Positions 5,990 to 11,255 of a DNA stretch of 11,255 nt are shown here, one piece after another; position 1 is the stretch's first letter, and each line of letters begins with the position of its first letter. Where the stretch lies: the NCBI GenBank assembly GCA_963841325.1, contig CAWJBZ010000006.1, positions 1-11,255 of the forward strand. Reading direction: 5' to 3'. A model generated the notes under the pieces. The model saw only the letters and a program-made list of their open reading frames with translations. It searched no databases and was not told where the DNA came from. Origin of the DNA: CAVPPA01 sp963841325 (GTDB lineage: Bacteria; Patescibacteriota; Saccharimonadia; Saccharimonadales; UBA4665). The position numbers and the translations under genes are program-made.

Positions 5990-8957
5990 GTAACCTCACA
6001 TTCATAGCGTTAGCTAGCCAGCTGTGTTTAATAGTCTTATAGGGCCAGGATAATTGCAAGCATGACCATTTTATAAACTGGCCCGTTCTCTCCATGATTG
6101 TAAATGTGGTTATAAGATTATCGGTCCGTGGCGATTTCATAAGGTGGAGTTCTCTGAGCTGGTGCCCTATGTCTGCGAGCTTATGTAAATCAAAGTCATT
6201 TTTGGGTATAGGTACCCGTGGGAAATCAAGTGCCAAAAATTCTTTATATTTTTTGCGATAATTTAGTGAGTGAAGAGTTGCATAAATGTAATCAAATATA
6301 TCTTCAGGATTGAAATTTCGTTTAAGATTTGCCGTAAACTTTTTCAACTCATTTGGTTTGAAGTTTGGTGAACGTGTTTCATCTTCATGAAAAAGATACA
6401 ACGGGAAGAAACTACCAGAACCAAAACGTCCTGCAGTACCAGTCAAATTAAAATCGCCAACAGTATCAGTTATAAAAACATAACGCCAGTCGCCAACACA
6501 CTGTCTTGCAGTCACTAAGCCAATGTTATCGCCCTGTAAAAAATGCTGCATAACATTGCTACGAGGACGCCAGACAAGTTTATTGTCAAAATAGGTATAA
6601 CGTTGATCAAATGGACGGTAAGCCAAGGGCACTAGCTTTTTATTATCAAATATGACGTTAGAATAGTTTTCCATAACCCATTTTGCGTAATTTTTACCAA
6701 GACCAAATTCCTGATTTAGTTCTTGCTCTGTATATGCGCCGCTGATGAGTTTTTTGATTCGGTCAGCCAGAGTTTGTTTGTTATTGTCGATAATAAAATT
6801 GTCACCCATAGTAACTATGCCGGTGTTGTAAACTAAGAATAAGTCACTGAGGCGAATACCACTTTCGTAATCAGTTTGTCCCACGATATTTTTATTAACA
6901 AAATATAGCATATGTTTATCTAAAAGTAGTTCTTGCCAGTTTTGTTCATAAGCAGCAAGCTTGTCGAACTTATGACGTCTAGTACCATAAAGTTCGCTGT
7001 GAAAGATTCTTGCTGGTTCATCTTTCAACTTTTGACCAGTTTTAACAGCAAATACGATGGCGACTCCTTGTTGTATATCGAAAACATTTTCGTCTTTACT
7101 ACCATCGGGTGTAATTTCTTTTCTTTTGCTATTACCATGTAGATCTAACACGTAAATGGAATCGAATGTTTGGCTTAAATGCCACCTCATACCTCGAAAC
7201 GTTGGGTTATCAAGGTAACCGTGATTAGTAATCATGGCGACAATGCCCTTACCATTTTTAGCGATCATGTCCTCAGCGAATGCCATAAATTTAACGTAGT
7301 CGTCATTAAGCCAATGCTTACGTTCTTGTAACTTTTGTAAACCACCTGGCTCAACTTTATAACGTTCAACTAAACCGTTAGCGTAAACAGTTTCGTTAGA
7401 ACTGACTCCGCTGTATGGAGGATTACCCATTACGACCATAATTGGTCGCTCATGTTTAATTTCGCTAGCCTTTTGACTCTCCTCGGTTACGACGGCTGCT
7501 AGACCAATACCGAACAAATCTTGCTGTTGCGGAACACCCTCTTCTAGTGTATTGGTAAGATACACACCTAGTCGTTGATCAAGATCTTTAACACCAGTTT
7601 CCTGTAATGTCATGCCTAGCTTTAGGTGCGCGATAGTATAAGGTGCCATCATAAGCTCGAAGCCACTAAGACGTGGTAATAATTCTGCTTCGGCATAAGC
7701 TGGCCAGCGACCCTCTTGACCTTTGAATGTCTTGTAAATATGCCATATGGTTTCATTTAGAAATGTAGCGGTACCAACAGCTGGATCAAGAACTTGGACT
7801 TTATGAAACTCAAGCTTTTGAGTGGTAACAAATTTCTTGCGTCGATCATGTCGCATATCCTGACCAACTTCAATATCCTTTGTAATTTTTTCTTCACTTG
7901 CTAGACCTTTCAAAATTCCGAACTCACGTTTTAGTATTTCGTCAACTTTTTGAACCATAAAGCGTACAACTGGTACTGGTGTATAGTACGCACCCATCTT
8001 TTTACGTTCTTGTGGATCGTATTCTTTCAAAAAATCCTCATAAAAGTGGATGACAGGATCTTTAGTGCTGTTTTCTTCAAATAAGTGTAAATGTTGTTGA
8101 ACTATTAAGTGGACGTTGCTCACAGCAAAAACTGCGCACATTTCGTCGACAATATGTGCTAGTCGAGTATCAAAATCCGATCCGGCAATATGATCGAAAA
8201 ACTTCCTTAAAAATGGGTTACTCCGCGGTACTAGGTCACGCGCTTCATTTCTAGTAAAGTTATCTGGCGTACTGTCGGCATAGCGAGCTGCAAATAAACC
8301 ATAAACCAATGTCTGGGCATACATATCAGCAAACTTTTCTTTGGTTAGATCGTGTACCAGGAGATCTTTCATCATTTTATAGATTTTTTCGAGTTCTTGG
8401 TTTTTCTCATTTTTCTCATTCAAGTATCTGGCAACGTTATCTCGTATACGCTGACATTTGGCACCCATAATAAAAGCTAAGCTTCTGCCGCTTTTGATAG
8501 GCTCAGGTGGTAACTGTAAGAATGCGTTTAGTTCATTTACGAGCCTAGTAAACTGTGTCGTGTCGAATTGAATGGTTTGTCCACTATGGTTGCCAATACT
8601 AACTCGTTCATATTCTTCACCATTACGGTAAAACCTAAAGTCTAGATAGTTAGTAAGGAATAGCTTGTTATAGCCAGCATAACGACGTAACTGCTCGGTT
8701 TTAACAGTTTTATCGAGATCAATAGTAATGTCTTTGGCCTCAGCGTGTCCGAGAATAATATCATGATTCGATTTTTTGTAAAAAATCATGTCGGGGTTAC
8801 CATATTCAGAACGCCTAGGGTCATTAGTAGCTCCCACATCATCAAAAGAACGTATTAAACGTTCTAATGCCGGCCTATAACCGTGTTCTCTAGCTTGGCC
8901 TGAGATAAGTTGTTGCCTGATTTCTTCAACGTAAGTCTCTATGGAATTTTTATCCAT
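5799..8957 (-). CDS. Single-chain restriction-modification enzyme (type IIG/ISP-like, N6-adenine methylase), C-terminus damaged
   Basis: A large enzyme that would methylate adenine in its DNA target and cut unmodified DNA. Numbered from the ATG at 8955-8957: a PD-(D/E)xK-like nuclease motif, Asp56 in NPDMIFY and Glu73-Lys75 in AEAKD; a helical linker; GAYYTP (322-327) at the methylase entry; the SAM-binding motif DPAVGTATFL (391-400); the amino-methylase motif NPPY (512-515); and a target-recognition half to about residue 950 (IFDYIYATLHS, LALDFPRVPIP, LRELHLM). No helicase domain is present. After roughly residue 953 (base ~6099) family-like sequence ends and the frame runs as unrelated sequence to 5799, overlapping the next gene by 191 bases. 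The usual last ~80-100 residues seem lost. The start could also be the ATG three bases earlier or the GTG at 8978; none has a clear Shine-Dalgarno sequence. It follows the DUF3644 gene by ~110 bases. Confidence 0.85.
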   Translation of the reverse strand: MDKNSIETYVEEIRQQLISGQAREHGYRPALERLIRSFDDVGATNDPRRSEYGNPDMIFYKKSNHDIILGHAEAKDITIDLDKTVKTEQLRRYAGYNKLFLTNYLDFRFYRNGEEYERVSIGNHSGQTIQFDTTQFTRLVNELNAFLQLPPEPIKSGRSLAFIMGAKCQRIRDNVARYLNEKNEKNQELEKIYKMMKDLLVHDLTKEKFADMYAQTLVYGLFAARYADSTPDNFTRNEARDLVPRSNPFLRKFFDHIAGSDFDTRLAHIVDEMCAVFAVSNVHLIVQQHLHLFEENSTKDPVIHFYEDFLKEYDPQERKKMGAYYTPVPVVRFMVQKVDEILKREFGILKGLASEEKITKDIEVGQDMRHDRRKKFVTTQKLEFHKVQVLDPAVGTATFLNETIWHIYKTFKGQEGRWPAYAEAELLPRLSGFELMMAPYTIAHLKLGMTLQETGVKDLDQRLGVYLTNTLEEGVPQQQDLFGIGLAAVVTEESQKASEIKHERPIMVVMGNPPYSGVSSNETVYANGLVERYKVEPGGLQKLQERKHWLNDDYVKFMAFAEDMIAKNGKGIVAMITNHGYLDNPTFRGMRWHLSQTFDSIYVLDLHGNSKRKEITPDGSKDENVFDIQQGVAIVFAVKTGQKLKDEPARIFHSELYGTRRHKFDKLAAYEQNWQELLLDKHMLYFVNKNIVGQTDYESGIRLSDLFLVYNTGIVTMGDNFIIDNNKQTLADRIKKLISGAYTEQELNQEFGLGKNYAKWVMENYSNVIFDNKKLVPLAYRPFDQRYTYFDNKLVWRPRSNVMQHFLQGDNIGLVTARQCVGDWRYVFITDTVGDFNLTGTAGRFGSGSFFPLYLFHEDETRSPNFKPNELKKFTANLKRNFNPEDIFDYIYATLHSLNYRKKYKEFLALDFPRVPIPKNDFDLHKLADIGHQLRELHLMKSPRTDNLITTFTIMERTGQFIKWSCLQLSWPYKTIKHSWLANAMNVRLLGKSAAKTRKTGANQLYYPQWSTVCGYDGRNYRFGAKRRIIRVRKYWYGNGRLFQTIGEWCRA

Positions 8958-9069
8958 CATTTGTTTGCAGCATAGCACTTTTGTATCTGTTTTGGAACAT
9001 ATAGCTAGTTAAGTCTAGACTTCCTATCCCTTTGAGATATTTTTGAAGTTTATGGTAACAGCACAGCCC

Positions 9070-10071
9070 CTAAGCACTGTTTTTATTCTTGGTATATATT
9101 TTGTCAAATTCATTAAATATAGCTGGGCTATAGAACTGCTTTGTGCCTTTTTCGGGTCTTTGAGGATTTAAGGGATGACGAAGACAAAACCTTTGGTCTT
9201 TTTCTAGTTTTCTTCTTGTTGAATGATATTTTGCATTAATTTTGAAGTCAGAGTATCTAGCCTTTAACTTATTCGTTAATTCGTTGTAATCAATAGGATG
9301 AGTTTTGAGAATGTCTTCAAATTTTATAACAAATTCTGGGGCATTAGGATCACTAGCTATTCTAATACTTTGAGCGTCTTGTTTACTTGACTTGACGACC
9401 CTTGTTTCTATAGCAATGGTTACGTTGTGGATAGATTCAGGGTTAGAGGGGAATCGCTTTTCTTTTTGCTCAATGAATTTTAACAGGTTATTTATAGCAG
9501 TATCTCCACTCCCCAATACAATTGGTTCCATCTTTGATGCATGGAAAAAGGATAGTGGCATTAGATAAAAATTATACTTCTCGAGGGTAACCTGAAACCA
9601 CTCTTGTGTTAGTGATAAATAACTTTTTATTGTAGCCATTCCAACTTCTTGAATTTTCTGTGCCAAAAACAGATCTTTATTGTAAAAATGTACAGCATTA
9701 TCTCTGATCTCGACCAACAATTCGATATTTTCGTAACATACATCATTAATAATCCCTCGTGACTTAAGTTTCCCTAAAGAACCAAAAATATCTAGCGTTA
9801 TCTTGTTCTTGGCGTGGTTTTCTTTGTATTTCCACTTTTTGCTCTTTTGGCCATTTTTGTTAAGAGGATACTCCTTTACAAAAATTGAGTTGAGATTATT
9901 GTTCGCATCTTTTAATATTTTTGCTTTCAATAGTAACTCCCAAGCGTTTGTGGCCATTACCGAAAAAATCTCTTCTCTATATTTAAAGTCGGGTTTATTG
10001 TAAAGTTCTATAGCACTTACCATACAATCAATTGATTTGTTGACTAACTGTAACGCTCTAGAAGTAGCCAT
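9070..10071 (-). CDS. DUF3644-like protein with HEPN-type R-x4-H motif
   Basis: A 333-residue soluble protein resembling the DUF3644 family. The N-terminal half is helical and contains a family-like MATNAWELLLKAKIL (residues ~39-53) and EIRDNAVHFYN, where Arg123-Asp-Asn-Ala-Val-His128 fits the R-x4-6-H active-site motif of HEPN-fold RNases. The C-terminal part (~260-320), with YNELTNKLKARYSDF and QFYSPAIF, looks like a small winged-helix-type domain seen at the end of such proteins. By analogy with HEPN defence proteins it may be an RNA-cleaving effector guarding against phage; this is inference. The ATG at 10069-10071 has GGAG nine bases upstream and is preferred over the TTG at 10086. The restriction-modification gene follows on the same strand. 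Confidence 0.78.
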   Translation of the reverse strand: MATSRALQLVNKSIDCMVSAIELYNKPDFKYREEIFSVMATNAWELLLKAKILKDANNNLNSIFVKEYPLNKNGQKSKKWKYKENHAKNKITLDIFGSLGKLKSRGIINDVCYENIELLVEIRDNAVHFYNKDLFLAQKIQEVGMATIKSYLSLTQEWFQVTLEKYNFYLMPLSFFHASKMEPIVLGSGDTAINNLLKFIEQKEKRFPSNPESIHNVTIAIETRVVKSSKQDAQSIRIASDPNAPEFVIKFEDILKTHPIDYNELTNKLKARYSDFKINAKYHSTRRKLEKDQRFCLRHPLNPQRPEKGTKQFYSPAIFNEFDKIYTKNKNSA

Positions 10072-10114
10072 TAATACACTCTCCAAAACTAGTTTGAACT
10101 GTTGATAATTATAC

Positions 10115-10120
10115 TATGAT
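10115..10120 (-). promoter_or_regulatory. -10 box of the DUF3644/restriction-modification unit
   Basis: TATAAT on the minus strand lies 43 bases upstream of the DUF3644 ATG, within CATAGTATAATTATC. The hexamer 17 bases further up is a poor -35 match. The longer leader with a GGAG Shine-Dalgarno sequence differs from the near-leaderless arrangement of the backbone genes. Confidence 0.4.
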
Positions 10121-10211
10121 CTGTAGAAGTGTATCGCTGAATTTCTCTTAGTTTCGCGGTACCTTGTGTTTGTGAAGTAAGACGGACTACCCCCAGTAAG
10201 GTACTGCTTGT

Positions 10212-10283
10212 ATGGGGTGAAGGGATTCGAACTTCCGAATGTTGTACCCAAAACCCAACGCCTTATTAGATAACTGCACTTCA
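10212..10283 (-). tRNA. Degenerate tRNA-Gln(TTG)-like sequence, probably a pseudo-tRNA
   Basis: The 72-base sequence follows the tRNA-Gln layout exactly: acceptor 7, linker 2, D stem 3, D loop 9, anticodon arm 5-7-5 with TTG at 10249-10251, variable loop CATTC, and T arm 5-7-5 with TTCGAAT. Many pairs are broken. The acceptor TGAAGTG against CACCCCA gives A.C at 3:70 and 4:69. The T stem GGAAG against CCCTT gives A.C twice plus two G.U. The anticodon stem has G.A and G.U. The D loop (ATCTAATAA) has lost the invariant G18-G19. CCA is not encoded. It lies 19 bases downstream of enolase, with its 3' end facing the DUF3644/restriction cassette. A decayed tRNA, perhaps left by integration, is more likely than a working one. 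Confidence 0.55.
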
Positions 10284-10302
10284 ATATGGAATATACAGAT
10301 AT

Positions 10303-11255
10303 TTAGCCAACCCTAAAAGGGTTAGCAAGTCGTAAAGATTGATCAATGAATTCGATACGCATAATCTCGTTGTGTTTGGCATTGCGCTCACTTCTAGATA
10401 AACTTCCAGTTTTTATCTGATTAGCCCCGGTACCAATAGCAAGGTGCGCAATGGTTACATCTTCTGTTTCACCGCTCCGATGTGAAATGACTGTCCGCCA
10501 GCCGTGCTGTTGGGCTAACTGTAAGGTATGAATAGTTTCAGTAAGAGTTCCGATTTGATTGGGTTTAATTAGGATGGCATTTCCAGCTTGTTGGTGAATA
10601 GCTCGTTGTAATCTATCAGGATTAGTTACTAGTAAATCATCACCAACCAACTGGAATTCACCAAGTCGTTTGGTTAAATCTACCCAATCTTCCCAGGCAT
10701 CTTGGTCTATCCCATCTTCAATCGATAACATCGGATACTTGCGGGCTATAGTTTCTAAATAATCAATCATCTCGGAACTATCTAACTGTCGCCCTTCTGT
10801 TTTTAGATCATATTTACCATCTTTAAATAATTCCGATGCAGCCACATCCAATGCGTATCCGACATCTACTCCCACTTGATAACCGGCTGCTTCAGTAGCC
10901 TTGTTTAATAAATCAAGCATCTCGGTATTGGATTTGACTGGATAGGTAAAGCCGCCCTCATCACCAACTGCCGTAGAAGCACCAGTTGCCGCAATTTCAC
11001 TCTTTAACGCCTGAAATATTTCATCAGCGACTTGAATGGCCTGAGCGTAGCTTTCAGCCTTTTTAGCAATGATCATATATTCTTTAAGTCGGCTGAATTA
11101 GTAGCATGCTTACCACCATTTAGGACATTCATCATCGGCATCGGTATCGACATTGGTGGATTTTGGGCAATATCATTTATTTGGGCATAGAGCGGTATGT
11201 GTCGGTAATTAGCCGCAGCATGGGCACAGGCCAGGGAAACCGCCAAAATAGCATT
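10303..11255 (-). CDS. eno: Enolase (phosphopyruvate hydratase), 5' end outside window, with a frameshift
   Basis: Enolase converts 2-phosphoglycerate to phosphoenolpyruvate in glycolysis. The part at 11255-11082 encodes NAILAVSLACAHAAANY through MPMMNVLNGGKHATNSADLK, about residues 105-165 of a typical enolase. The part from 11082 to 10303 continues with EYMIIAKKAES to the C-terminus FRVG. In the second part the catalytic residues are all present: Glu in VGDEGGF, the metal ligands in ALDVAASE, SIEDGI and VGDDLL, Lys in ILIKPNQ, HRSGETED, and Lys in IKTGSLS. The two parts are in different frames: the first meets TGA at 11073-11075, and one base is missing around TTAAAG (11082-11087). The apparent ATG at 11074-11076 is an internal Met, not a start. 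Either the gene is broken, the assembly has an error, or a -1 shift occurs at A_AAG. Confidence 0.93.

Noticed and set aside
5990..6120. A second copy of the tRNA 3' end marking the far end of the cassette
   Set aside because: Searched by eye for GTTCGAATCCC or its complement near the damaged end of the restriction gene and elsewhere in the window; only the copy at 10212-10283 was seen.
6933..7142. Plus-strand 69-codon frame inside the restriction-modification gene
   Set aside because: Antisense shadow of a conserved methylase domain; Phe/Ile-rich as expected from reversed AT-rich coding DNA.
9803..10003. Plus-strand 66-codon hydrophobic frame inside the DUF3644 gene
   Set aside because: The Phe/Leu-rich 'membrane-like' product is the complement of Lys/Glu/Asn-rich coding sequence on the other strand.
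10212..10283. Reading the tRNA-like sequence as tRNA-Pro (anticodon TGG)
   Set aside because: TGG requires a shifted anticodon loop with three broken stem pairs; the arm lengths and the CATTC variable loop fit the Gln layout with TTG better.
11073..11075. TGA in the enolase upstream frame as a recoded glycine (alternative genetic code)
   Set aside because: Reading through TGA keeps the wrong frame and gives no enolase sequence, and TGA ends other genes here, such as the protease and the COG4705-type protein.
1..11255. CRISPR array, insertion sequence or integrase gene
   Set aside because: No regularly spaced repeat series and no transposase or integrase motif was found in any frame; the 17-bp repeat at 3876 and 3997 occurs only twice.

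Overview
The window looks like part of the chromosome of a small-genome bacterium that uses the standard code (TGA, TAA and TAG all end genes). Tight packing, many short lineage-specific proteins, TTG starts and -10 boxes almost touching start codons would fit a Candidate Phyla Radiation lineage such as Saccharibacteria. That assignment is inference: there is no rRNA or other marker here.

Left part (1-2932). The 5' half of a BrnT-like toxin gene runs off the left edge on the minus strand, behind a consensus sigma70-type promoter whose spacer is flanked by a perfect inverted repeat. On the plus strand follow an unrecognised six-helix membrane protein and a membrane-anchored, PDZ-less HtrA-type serine protease. 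Facing them on the minus strand, one base away, is a short-chain dehydrogenase/reductase preceded by a 48-residue His/Cys-rich small protein.

Middle part (3042-5989). This holds an unrecognised 197-residue protein, a repeat-rich 400-base intergenic stretch with a possible gene remnant, a COG4705-type membrane protein, and two unrecognised minus-strand proteins of 174 and 184 residues.

Right part (about 6000-10283, minus strand). An AT-richer block carries a DUF3644/HEPN-like protein and then a large single-chain restriction-modification enzyme (N-terminal nuclease motif, N6-adenine methylase core). It reads as a horizontally acquired defence cassette. Its left end is damaged: the enzyme's recognisable sequence stops near 6099 and its open frame then runs through the start of the next gene. 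Its right end touches a degenerate tRNA-Gln-like sequence whose 3' end points at the cassette.

Right edge (10303-11255, minus strand). An enolase gene lacks its first ~100 codons (outside the window) and contains a one-base frameshift inside the catalytic core, at an A_AAG tetramer.

The best leads are the DUF3644-HEPN plus restriction-modification pair, the decayed tRNA-Gln at its border, the enolase frameshift, the promoter-operator of the toxin gene and the 48-residue protein.
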